Positions 23,749 to 32,016 of a stretch of 64,000 bases of DNA are shown piece after piece (within the stretch, counting starts at the first letter, position 1; every line of letters begins with the position of its first letter). Source of the stretch: Pseudidiomarina aquimaris (GTDB lineage: Bacteria > Pseudomonadota > Gammaproteobacteria > Enterobacterales > Alteromonadaceae); assembly GCF_003987395.1 (NCBI RefSeq), contig NZ_PIPT01000001.1, positions 1-64,000 of the forward strand, written 5' to 3'. The notes beneath the pieces are model-generated. The model had not been told where the DNA came from, searched no databases, and saw only the letters and a list, made by a program, of their open reading frames with translations. The translations under genes and the position numbers were made by a program.

Positions 23749-24540
23749 CTAGGTGCGAGAATGTTGCTCGAGAAAGCTACGAGCCAGACGGTTAAAAATC
23801 CTTGGCTTTTCGGCATGCAACCAATGTCCAGTACCTTCGATGATTTTGATATCGACATCACTGAAGCGCGAGCTCACCGCGTCACGATGCTCCTCGGTGA
23901 GATAGTTGGAGTCACCGCCCTTGATAAAGAGCACGGGGCCGTCGTAACTACCTTCGCGCACGCCGCCCGAGATTTCTTCATAGCAGCTATCAATTACCGG
24001 TAGGTTTAACCGCCATTGATACTGTTCGTCTTCGCGCTTGAGGTTTTTTAATAGGAACTGGCGCACGCCACGTTCATCGATGGCTTTGGCTAATTGCTTA
24101 TCGGCATCCTGTCGCGTCTTTACTTGACTCAAGTCAATATTCTCAAGGGCATCGAGAATATGGCGATGGCGAGCATCGTAAGCTGCAGGTGCCACGTCGG
24201 CGACAATCAGTGTTTGCACCCGGTTTGGGTGGGTCAGGGCAAACTCCATGGCTAACTTGCCGCCCATCGAATGACCGACAATACTGACTTTATCGACTTC
24301 AAGATGATCCAGCAGTGCCTCGACATCGGCGGCCATTGCGGCATAGTTCATACGCTCGCTATGGAATGAATCACCGTGATTACGGCAATCCATGACGATG
24401 ACTTTATGATCTTCTTCAAGATCGCGTCCGAGGCGCTTGAGATTATCAAGATCGCCGAAGAGCCCGTGAATAAGCAGCACGGCGGGGCCTTTCTCGCCCA
24501 TAATTTCGTAATTTACGATGTTTTCTTGCTGATCAGTCAT
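23749..24540 (-). CDS. Alpha/beta-hydrolase, YbfF-like esterase
   Basis: The protein has 263 residues. It has the oxyanion-hole LLIHGLFGDLDN, the nucleophile elbow GHSMGGKLA (Ser at about residue 100), a late Asp and the catalytic His in GTGHWLHAEKP. In Escherichia coli the homologue ybfF lies beside seqA and fldA, and the same neighbourhood is kept here (seqA diverges from it). YbfF hydrolyses short acyl esters and acyl-CoAs in vitro; the natural substrate is unknown. Confidence 0.88.
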   Translation of the reverse strand: MTDQQENIVNYEIMGEKGPAVLLIHGLFGDLDNLKRLGRDLEEDHKVIVMDCRNHGDSFHSERMNYAAMAADVEALLDHLEVDKVSIVGHSMGGKLAMEFALTHPNRVQTLIVADVAPAAYDARHRHILDALENIDLSQVKTRQDADKQLAKAIDERGVRQFLLKNLKREDEQYQWRLNLPVIDSCYEEISGGVREGSYDGPVLFIKGGDSNYLTEEHRDAVSSRFSDVDIKIIEGTGHWLHAEKPRIFNRLARSFLEQHSRT

Positions 24541-24572
24541 TGTGAATTCCTGTACCCTCGAGGTCGGTTGAG

Positions 24573-24578
24573 TATAAT
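24573..24578 (+). promoter_or_regulatory. Probable -10 element for seqA
   Basis: TATAAT lies 46 bases before the seqA ATG in the gap between ybfF-like and seqA. The expected -35 region is poor (around CTGTAC), so this is a weak prediction. Confidence 0.35.
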
Positions 24579-24623
24579 AGCGTGCATATTGCTAGCTATA
24601 AACCTAAAAAGAAGTGAAGGCGC

Positions 24624-25124
24624 ATGAGCAAACGAATTGAAATTGATGACGACATCTACCGCTATCTGGTAAGTCACACCGAAAACATCGGCGAGAGTGC
24701 ATCGTCGATCCTCCGTCGCTTATTGGGGCTCGAAGGCACCGCGACGAGTGCTGAGGTTGAACCGCCAGTGGCCGAACAAGCCCATGGCCGAACCATTTTC
24801 GACAGCATGACCAGTGCCGACTTGGCCGGTCAACGCAGTGTGGTGGCGCGCTTTTTGTATATTTTAAGCATGCTGCACAAATGCCACCCGCAAACTTTTG
24901 CCAAAGTGCTGCAAATCAGCGGCCGTGATCGACAGTATTTTTCGCGTAGTTCTGCTGAGCTCGAAGCCAGTGGTACCAGCACGAATCCGAAACAGATCCC
25001 TGACTCCGAATTTTATGTGGTGACGAATAACAACACTACGCGGAAAAAGTCGATGTTGACGCAGGTGGCGCTCGAGTTAGGTTACGATCAAACTCAAGCT
25101 GAACAGATAAGGGACTTTCTCTGA
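24624..25124 (+). CDS. seqA: Negative modulator of replication initiation SeqA
   Basis: The protein has 166 residues (Escherichia coli SeqA has 181). The N-terminal oligomerisation segment (MSKRIEIDDDIYRYLVSHT, then GESASSILRRLLGL) and the C-terminal DNA-binding domain with FYVVTNNNTTRKKSML and the FLYILSMLHKCHP helix are conserved. SeqA binds hemimethylated GATC sites behind the fork and sequesters oriC. This implies a Dam methylase in the genome. Its stop shares one base with the pgm start (TGATGG), as in related species where seqA-pgm is an operon. Confidence 0.96.
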   Translation: MSKRIEIDDDIYRYLVSHTENIGESASSILRRLLGLEGTATSAEVEPPVAEQAHGRTIFDSMTSADLAGQRSVVARFLYILSMLHKCHPQTFAKVLQISGRDRQYFSRSSAELEASGTSTNPKQIPDSEFYVVTNNNTTRKKSMLTQVALELGYDQTQAEQIRDFL

Positions 25125-26767
25125 TGGCCTTGCATGAACGCGCTGGACAGCCAGCTTTACCGGAAGATTTGACTAATATTGCTAAGTTAGTCAGTGCCTA
25201 TTTTGTTAACGAAGTTGACCCACGCCAGCGTGCGCAACAGGTGCAGTTTGGTACCTCTGGACACCGTGGTTGTGCGTTCGATAGCTCATTTAACGAAGCG
25301 CATATATTGGCCATCAGTCAAGCTCTCGTGGCGTATCGGGAAGAGCAGGGCATTACTGGGCCGCTCATGCTTGGGCGCGACACTCATGCGCTCTCTGAAG
25401 CAGCCTATATGACAGCGTTGGAAGTGTTTATCGGCAACGGCATTGAAGTGCATGTGCAAGCAGGCGACGAATATACGCCGACACCGGTGATCAGTCACGC
25501 GATTTTGCGCTATAACAAAGGCCGCACCTCTGGCTTGGCCGACGGTGTGGTGATCACGCCGTCGCATAATCCACCCAGCGATGGCGGCTTTAAGTACAAT
25601 CCGCCGCATGGCGGACCGGCTGATAGCGACGCGACCAAAGTCATTGAAAAATATGCCAATGCGTTGTTGTCGTCTGAACTTATGGGCGTGAATGCCGTAG
25701 GTTATGCTGAGGCACGTGCAAGTAAGCTGCTAAAAGAAGTCGATTGGCGCGCGAACTATATCAATGAGTTAGAGCAAGTGATTGATATGGCGGCTATCCG
25801 CAAAGCGAATCTGCGCATCGGTGTTGATGCCATGGGTGGTGCGGGTGCCAGTTATTGGCGTTTGATTGCCGAGCAGTATGGTCTTGATATCGATGTTTAC
25901 CACGACGAAGTCGATGCCAGCTTCCGCTTTATGCCGTTAGATAAAGACGGCAAGATCCGCATGGATTGTTCCTCCCCCTATGCTATGGCATCGCTGTTGC
26001 ACATGCGGGGTGAGTATGATGTGGCGGTGGGGAACGATCCAGACTATGACCGTCATGGTATTGTTAGCCCGACCCACGGGCTACTGAATCCGAATCACTA
26101 CCTCGCAATTGCCATTGATTATCTCTGCAAACACCGCAACTGGCCGGCAACCGCCGCCATTGGCAAAACGCTCGTGTCGAGCGCCTTGATTGATCGTGTG
26201 GTAGCGGCACATGAGCGTGAACTAAAAGAGATGCCGGTGGGCTTCAAGTGGTTCGCACAGGCCTTACACGACGGCAGCATAGCCTTTGCCGGTGAAGAAA
26301 GCGCAGGTGCGACCTTCCTCGATAAGGAAGGAAAGGCTTGGAGTACTGACAAAGACGGTATCATCTTGGCATTGTTAGCGGCTGAGATTGTCGCGGTGAC
26401 AGGGCAGGATCTGGGTGACTATTACGAGCATCTTTGCAATCAACATGGCACCAGTTTTTACCGTCGTGTTGATGCGCCTTCGAGTCCTGAACAAAATAAA
26501 GCATTTGGCGCAATTCGTGCTTATAAGCTGAAGCTGACGGAACTAGCGGGTGATGCAGTGACCGACATCATGACCAAAGCGCCTGGCAATGACGCGCTCA
26601 TAGGGGGCGTTAAAGTGACCACGGCGAACGGTTGGTTTGCCGCACGGCCATCGGGTACGGAACCCATTTACAAGATCTACTGTGAAAGCTTTGTCAGTGA
26701 AGCGCATTTAGATGTGCTTGCCGACGAAGCGCAAGCGCTGGTAACAAGCTGGTTGCAGGCGAAGTAG
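25124..26767 (+). CDS. pgm: Phosphoglucomutase (alpha-D-glucose phosphate-specific)
   Basis: The protein has 547 residues, the family length. It has the phosphoserine loop VITPSHNPPSDGGFKYNPP, the metal loop GNDPDYDRHG, the sugar loop FAGEESAGATF and the phosphate-binding RPSGTEPIYKIY. It interconverts glucose 1- and 6-phosphate for glycogen, UDP-glucose and envelope sugar synthesis in the cytoplasm. It is coupled to seqA by an overlapping stop/start. A T-tailed hairpin follows. Confidence 0.96.
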   Translation: MALHERAGQPALPEDLTNIAKLVSAYFVNEVDPRQRAQQVQFGTSGHRGCAFDSSFNEAHILAISQALVAYREEQGITGPLMLGRDTHALSEAAYMTALEVFIGNGIEVHVQAGDEYTPTPVISHAILRYNKGRTSGLADGVVITPSHNPPSDGGFKYNPPHGGPADSDATKVIEKYANALLSSELMGVNAVGYAEARASKLLKEVDWRANYINELEQVIDMAAIRKANLRIGVDAMGGAGASYWRLIAEQYGLDIDVYHDEVDASFRFMPLDKDGKIRMDCSSPYAMASLLHMRGEYDVAVGNDPDYDRHGIVSPTHGLLNPNHYLAIAIDYLCKHRNWPATAAIGKTLVSSALIDRVVAAHERELKEMPVGFKWFAQALHDGSIAFAGEESAGATFLDKEGKAWSTDKDGIILALLAAEIVAVTGQDLGDYYEHLCNQHGTSFYRRVDAPSSPEQNKAFGAIRAYKLKLTELAGDAVTDIMTKAPGNDALIGGVKVTTANGWFAARPSGTEPIYKIYCESFVSEAHLDVLADEAQALVTSWLQAK

Positions 26768-26781
26768 GTTATTGATTGTAG

Positions 26782-26818
26782 AGAGCGCTTAATTAAGTTT
26801 ATGAGCGCTCTTTTATTT
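26782..26818. terminator. Hairpin terminator after pgm, shared with the convergent MFS gene
   Basis: AGAGCGCT (26782-26789) pairs with AGCGCTCT (26804-26811), followed by TTTATTT on the plus strand. The right arm lies within the last codons of the convergent MFS gene (stop at 26799-26801). It probably ends pgm transcription, and possibly also the opposite transcript. Confidence 0.65.
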
Positions 26819-28124
26819 CGTCTGCGGCTTCTTTTTCATCGTCTTCATCGCCTTCTTCTTCGGCTTCGCGTTCCGCTAACTCAACCTGATACTCATGTTC
26901 ATCGACCAAGGTGGTCAATAGCTCGTCAGAGGTTTGTGATGGACCGAGCATTGCATAGCTGCTGGTGAGCTGCTCGTCGGCTTTTGCGCGGCGCGTCACA
27001 CGATACAGCGAGTACAAACAAACCACGGCGGTCAGCGCCATGATCAGCAAGAAGAAAAAGTCGACGGCACCGAATTGCATGAGTGCGGCAACGGCGGGCG
27101 CACCGATAATTGAGCCGACCCCACCAATTTTGATGATTGCCCCAGTGGCACCCACCATTTGGTCTTTCTCGAGGTAGTCGTTGGTGTGCGCCATGCCGAG
27201 CGAGTAGAGCGGCAATACGCAGGCGCCGAACAGACCTACACACAAGTAGATGAGCCAAGCGACGGACGCACCAAGTTGGGCAAGCACGAGCGCCATCACG
27301 GAACCTAAGCCGGCACAAACGGCCATGATGATACGGCGGTCAAAGCGATCTGAAAGTAAACCAATAGGGGCTTGGGCTAACATACCGCCAAGAATAAACG
27401 ATGCCATGAAGAGTGAGACTTGGGCGACACTCAGGCCTATGTAGGTCGCATACATTGGGCCGATACCATAAAACATGGCGTAGCACGCCTGCATAATAAA
27501 GGCATTCACGATCCCAAGCGGCACGAGTTTGAAGAGGCTGCGGATCGGTACCTTCTTCGATTCATGCGTAGTGGGCTCGACGGTGACGCTAATCAAGATT
27601 GGAATCAACGCCAAGTTAATGAGCAAGGCAACAATGGCAAAGGCCATAAAGCCTGCAGGGTCGGCAACACCAAGAATCAACTGACCCGCGACCAGGCCAC
27701 CGTAAATAAGCACTAAGTAAACAGAGAGTAAAGTGCCTCGGTTTTTGTTGTCAGCCATGGTATTCAACCAACTTTCGACGATCACAAAGATCGCGGAAAT
27801 GGCGAAGCCGGTGAGAAAGCGCATGACGAACCATACGGTGGGGTCGATCCATATCGCTTGAATGAGGATCGAGGCCGCAGCCAGAGCGGCCAGTCCGCCA
27901 AAGGCGCGAATATAGCCCACCCGCCGAATATCTTTCGGGGCTCGTGTGGTGCCAAATAGAAAGCCAATGAAATAGGCGGACATGATGACACCCGTGGTCA
28001 GGGTACCAAAGTTTTCAATCGTCGCCCGTAAACTCAGCAAGGTACTGGTCATGCCTACGCAAATGCCGATCATGGTGATACTGGTCAGTAATGAACTAAT
28101 GGCGCGTAGTTGTTGTTTGAGCAT
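26799..28124 (-). CDS. Major facilitator superfamily transporter, YcaD-like
   Basis: The protein has 441 residues with twelve predicted spans. The first segment (SITMIGICVGMTSTLLSL), the loop FVIVESWLNTMADNKNRG and GMLAQAPIGLLSDRFDRR are typical of the YcaD group of MFS carriers. The C-terminal tail (about 60 residues) is cytoplasmic and strikingly acidic (EEEGDEDDEKEAADE), which the group usually lacks. Substrate unknown. It is transcribed alone, away from the DUF2066-hda operon. Confidence 0.8.
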   Translation of the reverse strand: MLKQQLRAISSLLTSITMIGICVGMTSTLLSLRATIENFGTLTTGVIMSAYFIGFLFGTTRAPKDIRRVGYIRAFGGLAALAAASILIQAIWIDPTVWFVMRFLTGFAISAIFVIVESWLNTMADNKNRGTLLSVYLVLIYGGLVAGQLILGVADPAGFMAFAIVALLINLALIPILISVTVEPTTHESKKVPIRSLFKLVPLGIVNAFIMQACYAMFYGIGPMYATYIGLSVAQVSLFMASFILGGMLAQAPIGLLSDRFDRRIIMAVCAGLGSVMALVLAQLGASVAWLIYLCVGLFGACVLPLYSLGMAHTNDYLEKDQMVGATGAIIKIGGVGSIIGAPAVAALMQFGAVDFFFLLIMALTAVVCLYSLYRVTRRAKADEQLTSSYAMLGPSQTSDELLTTLVDEHEYQVELAEREAEEEGDEDDEKEAADEIKERS

Positions 28125-28213
28125 GCCAACAGATCCTTGCGATAACTTGAGCGAGAGGGCGAAAAATCAAGGAAAGTGTAACACGGAAGATATTTTTCGG
28201 AAACGTCAAGAGG

Positions 28214-28222
28214 TTATCCACA
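28214..28222 (+). promoter_or_regulatory. Consensus DnaA box upstream of the DUF2066-hda operon
   Basis: TTATCCACA at 28214-28222 is an exact match to the strict DnaA-box consensus. It lies 67 bases before the DUF2066 start and 1.15 kb before hda, whose product inactivates DnaA-ATP. A single site could let DnaA control its own inactivator; a chance nine-base match cannot be excluded. Confidence 0.5.
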
Positions 28223-28288
28223 GCTTGTTACTTGCTCGCGGGTTAGCGGCTGTTTATGATGTGCAAAGTAGAGGTGAATAGGATACGT

Positions 28289-29377
28289 ATGCGACAGATC
28301 ATTTTGCTCGTTTGGTTAGCGTTCGTTGGGGTGGTTGGATCGATCGCGATCACGCCAAGCGTGAGCCACGCCGCGGTAGAGTTAAAAGAGCTTTACCAAT
28401 TCCGCGTGCAGGTCAACAGCCAAGCGCCGCGCGAACGCCAGCAGGCTTTGCAGGAGGCGCTGCAAGCAACCTTGCTGAAACTCTCTGGCGACAGCCAATT
28501 AGAAGGTCATCCGTTGGTCGAACAGGCGCTGCGCAACGTGCGTGATTTTGTTGTGCAATACGGCTATCAGCAAGACGAACAGCTTTGGTTGTGGGTGCAG
28601 TTCGATCAGACCCAAGTCGATCGCTTGATCCAACAAGCTGGCTCAGGTATCTGGAGCAACCTGCGACCGCAATTGTTGGTGTGGCTGGTCGCGGAAGACG
28701 ATGACTTGCGCCGCCAGCTATTAGGTGCGGACAGCGAAGCGATTGTGGTGCAACAACTGCGTAATGCTGCGAATCGCCGCGGTTTGCCGATCCAATTGCC
28801 ACTCCTTGATTTAAACGACAGCATGACGGTGTCGGTGATCGATGTGTGGGCACGTTTTATGGACACGATTAATTTTGCTAGTGCGCGTTACAGCCCCGAT
28901 GGCATTGTCGTTGCACGTTTTTATCGCACGGACCCGAGCATGATCACCGAACAGCAACCACAGCGCTGGTCGGGCGATTGGACCCTGCACATTGGCGAGT
29001 TACGTTGGAGCGGCACCGTCCGTGCCATGGATCGCAGCGAATTAGGTGCTTTGGTGATTCGCGATGTGACCGATCAACTGGCTGCGCGTTACCGCATCGG
29101 CAGCGCGAGTGAAACGCTGCAAGAATGGACGGTCACGATTGACCAACTCCTGCGCCTGGAGGCAACCATTGCCGCAGAACAGCTATTAAGCTCTATGCCT
29201 GCCGTCATGGACGCGCAACTGGTAAGCTACAATGGCCGTACAGCGCAATACAAATTGCGTTTACAAGCGGATCCCGCCCGCATTCGCCAGGCCATGGACT
29301 TGAGTAAACAACTGCAAGCAGTGACCGATGAAACGGAAGATGGCGATGCGGTCTTCAGGTGGGTCGAGCAACCATGA
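28289..29377 (+). CDS. DUF2066 domain-containing periplasmic protein
   Basis: The protein has 362 residues from ATG 28289, with a signal peptide (LVWLAFVGVVGSIAIT, cleavage near SHA). The DUF2066 domain is recognised by LYQFRVQVNSQAPRERQQAL and the WLVAEDDDLRRQLL segment. The family is of unknown function and is regularly found directly before hda in marine gammaproteobacteria, as here. Its stop overlaps the hda ATG (ATGA at 29374), indicating coupled translation. Export of this protein contrasts with the cytoplasmic role of Hda, so the coupling probably reflects shared promoters rather than joint function. Confidence 0.85.
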   Translation: MRQIILLVWLAFVGVVGSIAITPSVSHAAVELKELYQFRVQVNSQAPRERQQALQEALQATLLKLSGDSQLEGHPLVEQALRNVRDFVVQYGYQQDEQLWLWVQFDQTQVDRLIQQAGSGIWSNLRPQLLVWLVAEDDDLRRQLLGADSEAIVVQQLRNAANRRGLPIQLPLLDLNDSMTVSVIDVWARFMDTINFASARYSPDGIVVARFYRTDPSMITEQQPQRWSGDWTLHIGELRWSGTVRAMDRSELGALVIRDVTDQLAARYRIGSASETLQEWTVTIDQLLRLEATIAAEQLLSSMPAVMDAQLVSYNGRTAQYKLRLQADPARIRQAMDLSKQLQAVTDETEDGDAVFRWVEQP

Positions 29378-30054
29378 CCTTGCAACAACTGCCGCTAAAT
29401 GTGCAGCTGCCAAGTAATCAAACCTTTGCCACTCTGGTCGCCGGACCGAATACCGAGGCGTTTACTTTGGTGCGCGAAGGGCACGATACTTTGGTGTACC
29501 TGTGGGGCGGTGCGGGCGTCGGCAAGAGTCATTTGCTGCATGCCGTTTGCAGTGAGCAGTCCGATCAGGTGATTTATCTGCCCCTTGGCGAGTTAAAGCA
29601 GACCATGCAAGCGGGGGTCCTGCGTGGACTTGAAAGTTACGCATTGATTTGTCTCGATGATATCGATGCAGTGCTGACCGACGAAGCGTGGTGTTTTGAA
29701 GTCTTCGCGCTGCTCAACCGCGTGCGCGACGAAGGTCGTTCACGCTTGCTGGTGACCGCCAGTACCTCACCCGCACAGTTGCAGTCTGCCTATCCTGATG
29801 TGCAGTCACGCTTGAGTTGGGGGGTGGTTTTGCAGTTACAGCGCCTGACTGACGACGAGAAGGTTCAAGCCCTACAGCAGCGTGCCCACGCGATGGGACT
29901 GGAACTTCGCAGTGACACGGCCCAATTTATGGTGCAACGCTTAGGCCGTGATCTGGAAGATTTAATGCAACGCTTGGAACGCCTCGACAAGGCATCGATT
30001 GCTGCGCAGCGTAAATTGACGATTCCCTTCGTCAAAGCGGTGTTGGGTATTTAA
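29374..30054 (+). CDS. hda: DnaA inactivator Hda
   Basis: The protein has 226 residues from ATG 29374. The extreme N-terminus holds the beta-clamp-binding motif QLPLNV (residues 5-10). The AAA+ module has Walker A GGAGVGKSH, Walker B LICLDDIDAV and the sensor region of DnaA-like ATPases, while the DNA-binding domain of DnaA is absent. Bound to the sliding clamp, Hda stimulates hydrolysis of ATP on DnaA after initiation. It is coupled to the DUF2066 gene and converges with a DUF2069 gene with a four-base overlap. See the DnaA box upstream of the operon. Confidence 0.94.
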   Translation: MTLQQLPLNVQLPSNQTFATLVAGPNTEAFTLVREGHDTLVYLWGGAGVGKSHLLHAVCSEQSDQVIYLPLGELKQTMQAGVLRGLESYALICLDDIDAVLTDEAWCFEVFALLNRVRDEGRSRLLVTASTSPAQLQSAYPDVQSRLSWGVVLQLQRLTDDEKVQALQQRAHAMGLELRSDTAQFMVQRLGRDLEDLMQRLERLDKASIAAQRKLTIPFVKAVLGI

Positions 30055-30440
30055 CCCTCTTGCTCATCTTTAAGTTTTTTCAGGCCTAATCCTAAAGCGC
30101 GACCTTGGTTGCGGGCGAACAATGTACAGCCAGCAAAAGCCAGCGTCGTCAGCAGTAGTTCGATAGCCGCCCACCAGCGTTGCTCTGGCGCGATATAGAG
30201 CATGGTAAGACTGTGCAGAAAGTACCACATCAAAATGAAGTTAGCCCAAGCATGAGTGTAGGGCTTACCGCGCACGATGCCCAGCAATGGAAAGAGCAGG
30301 GGCAAGACATAGACGAGTACCTTAAATAGTACCGACTGTGTGCTGAAATCCGTGGCGAATTGCCAAATCAGCACCCACAGCAATAGGCCGAGGTAACTTG
30401 TCAGAGCCAACCAACGATAGCGGGCAATTGTAGGACTCAT
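30051..30440 (-). CDS. DUF2069 family membrane protein
   Basis: The protein has 129 residues with four membrane spans. The pattern RYRWLALTSYLGLLLWVLIW, then GIVRGKPYTHAWANFILMWYF, is typical of DUF2069 (quoted in part here). The family lies beside wrbA and hda in many gammaproteobacteria; no function is known. It is the third gene of a minus-strand unit with the arsC-like gene and wrbA, and its end overlaps hda by four bases. Confidence 0.83.
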   Translation of the reverse strand: MSPTIARYRWLALTSYLGLLLWVLIWQFATDFSTQSVLFKVLVYVLPLLFPLLGIVRGKPYTHAWANFILMWYFLHSLTMLYIAPEQRWWAAIELLLTTLAFAGCTLFARNQGRALGLGLKKLKDEQEG

Positions 30441-30475
30441 AGGTCGTTTCCTTTACTTCTCATTACTGAAATTGA

Positions 30476-31045
30476 TTACGTTAACTTAAGTGCCGCCTTG
30501 GCAACGCGTTCACCGAGTTGCTCAGCAAGTCGACTTTCATACTGATTCAATTTGCTACCCGCGGCATGCTCGACATGTGAGGCACCGTAAGGCGAACCTC
30601 CCGCATCGGTTTGTTGCAACTCAGGCGCTGTGTATGGAATCCCCATCAACAACATGCCGTGATGCAATAAGGGCACCCCCATGGCCAGTAGCGTGCTTTC
30701 TTGACCACCGTGCATCGAACTGCTGGAAGTAAAAACCGCTGCCGGCTTATCGACCAACGCACCCTTTAACCAATCGCGCGAAGTTTGCTCCCAGAATTTT
30801 TGTAGGCCGCTGTACATGTGACCAAAACGCGTAGGACTGCCCATGATCAGACCTGCGCAGTCTGCCAGTTCATCGGTTTCAATCAGCAAATCACGTTGAC
30901 ACGCGGCGTCACCGTCGCAGGCAACGGTGCGCAACACTGGCTCCGCACCCGCTTTACTCACGCCATTCGCAATTGCATCGGCTAATTGCTGCGTAGCGCC
31001 ATTACGACTGTAATAGAGAATGATAATGCGTGGCACATCACTCAT
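30476..31045 (-). CDS. wrbA: NAD(P)H:quinone oxidoreductase, WrbA type
   Basis: The protein has 189 residues with a flavodoxin-like fold. It shows the FMN loop LYYSRNGATQQLA, the GSPTRFGHM segment and FTSSSSMHGGQESTLL, all standard for WrbA. These tetrameric enzymes reduce quinones by two electrons and limit redox cycling. The gene starts directly at the end of the arsC-like gene on the same strand, so the two are cotranscribed. Confidence 0.88.
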   Translation of the reverse strand: MSDVPRIIILYYSRNGATQQLADAIANGVSKAGAEPVLRTVACDGDAACQRDLLIETDELADCAGLIMGSPTRFGHMYSGLQKFWEQTSRDWLKGALVDKPAAVFTSSSSMHGGQESTLLAMGVPLLHHGMLLMGIPYTAPELQQTDAGGSPYGASHVEHAAGSKLNQYESRLAEQLGERVAKAALKLT

Positions 31046-31396
31046 TTATAGGATCTCCAACACAGCCTCAGGCGGGCGGCCTAAGCGTGCTTGTTCGCCT
31101 TTTACCACAATCGGACGCTCAATGAGTTTTGGATGCGCGGCCATTGCTGCGACTAATTTGTCTTCGTCACTTTCGTTTTTTAGTTCAAGCTCTTTGAACA
31201 CGTCTTCTTTTGAACGCATCAATTCGCGCGCCGAAACGAAGCCAAGTTTGCTGAGCAATTCTTTGATTTCGTCTTCACTTGGTGTGTCTTTAAGGTATTC
31301 AATAACGGTAGGTTCGATGCCTTGTTCTTGTAATAGGGCCAGGGTTTGGCGACTTTTAGAGCATCGTGGGTTGTGATAAATCGAAACTTGAGACAT
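31046..31396 (-). CDS. arsC: Arsenate reductase (glutaredoxin-type), ArsC/YfgD
   Basis: The protein has 116 residues with the thioredoxin-like ArsC fold. It has the active-site Cys in HNPRCSKSRQTL (Cys12) and the distal RPIVVKGEQARLGRPPE that lines the anion pocket. Glutaredoxin-type ArsC reduces arsenate using glutathione. However, the chromosomal YfgD branch sits beside hda/perM/bepA, as here, with no ars operon genes, and may have another substrate. It leads a unit with wrbA and the DUF2069 gene. Confidence 0.88.
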   Translation of the reverse strand: MSQVSIYHNPRCSKSRQTLALLQEQGIEPTVIEYLKDTPSEDEIKELLSKLGFVSARELMRSKEDVFKELELKNESDEDKLVAAMAAHPKLIERPIVVKGEQARLGRPPEAVLEIL

Positions 31397-31414
31397 GCTA
31401 CCCCCTAAAAGAAA

Positions 31415-31515
31415 AAGCGTTGTTTGCTATTTGCTGTTCGCACGCTCACTGTGTTCGCTTTTTGTTTAGAAAAATGGTTTAAACAAACAACGAACAGCGA
31501 ATAGCAAACAGCGCT
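31415..31515. repeat. Dispersed palindromic repeat, copy 1 (full length)
   Basis: Two 24-base arms (31418-31441 and 31491-31514) are inverted copies with two mismatches, one arm reading CGAACAGCGAATAGCAAACA. Inner bases TTCGCTTTTTGTTTA also pair with TAAACAAACAACGAA. The region can fold into a long hairpin between the arsC-like start and the thioredoxin-like gene. Its reverse complement resembles the repeats at 55326-55360 and 57656-57839. Confidence 0.7.
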
Positions 31516-31545
31516 GTTAATTAGTTGAAGCTTACGGGATTTGCT

Positions 31546-32007
31546 ATGTGTTGTCGATTACTACGCCTGTTACAACTGACTTTCATCCTCGGTTTGCTCA
31601 GTGCTTGCGCACCGGCTGCCGACTTTCACACCAACCAAGGTAACCAACTCACTTGGGACAGCCTCAAAGGCGATTATGTGATTGTGAATTATTTTGCCGA
31701 GTGGTGCGCGCCTTGTTTGCGTGAGCTGCCCGAGCTAAATGAGTTTTATCATGCACATAGTGACAAGGCTAAGCTATTCGGGGTCAGTTTTGATGGCCTC
31801 AATAACGAGCAGCTCGCGGCATTGCAGGCCGAACATGGCATTGAGTTTCCGTTGATTTTAAATGAGCCGTTGGCGCACCTCCCGTTTCCAACACCGAAAA
31901 TGTTGCCGGCGACTTATGTGATAACGCCTGAGGGTGAGGTAAAGGGACCGTTGCTGGGTGAACAAACAGAGGCGACGCTCCTGCAGGCGATTAACGCTGC
32001 TCCTTAA
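31546..32007 (+). CDS. TlpA-like thioredoxin-fold lipoprotein
   Basis: The protein has 153 residues from ATG 31546; an upstream TTG would add seven residues before the signal peptide. The lipobox LLSAC follows a hydrophobic segment at about residues 8-20, so the protein is a periplasm-facing lipoprotein. The thioredoxin-like domain has the redox motif WCAPC in YFAEWCAPCLRELPEL and a cis-Pro region near MLPATYVI. Relatives reduce cytochrome c maturation or other periplasmic disulphides. It converges with bepA, a periplasmic protease and chaperone, ten bases away. Confidence 0.85.
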   Translation: MCCRLLRLLQLTFILGLLSACAPAADFHTNQGNQLTWDSLKGDYVIVNYFAEWCAPCLRELPELNEFYHAHSDKAKLFGVSFDGLNNEQLAALQAEHGIEFPLILNEPLAHLPFPTPKMLPATYVITPEGEVKGPLLGEQTEATLLQAINAAP

Positions 32008-32016
32008 TGTTCGCAA

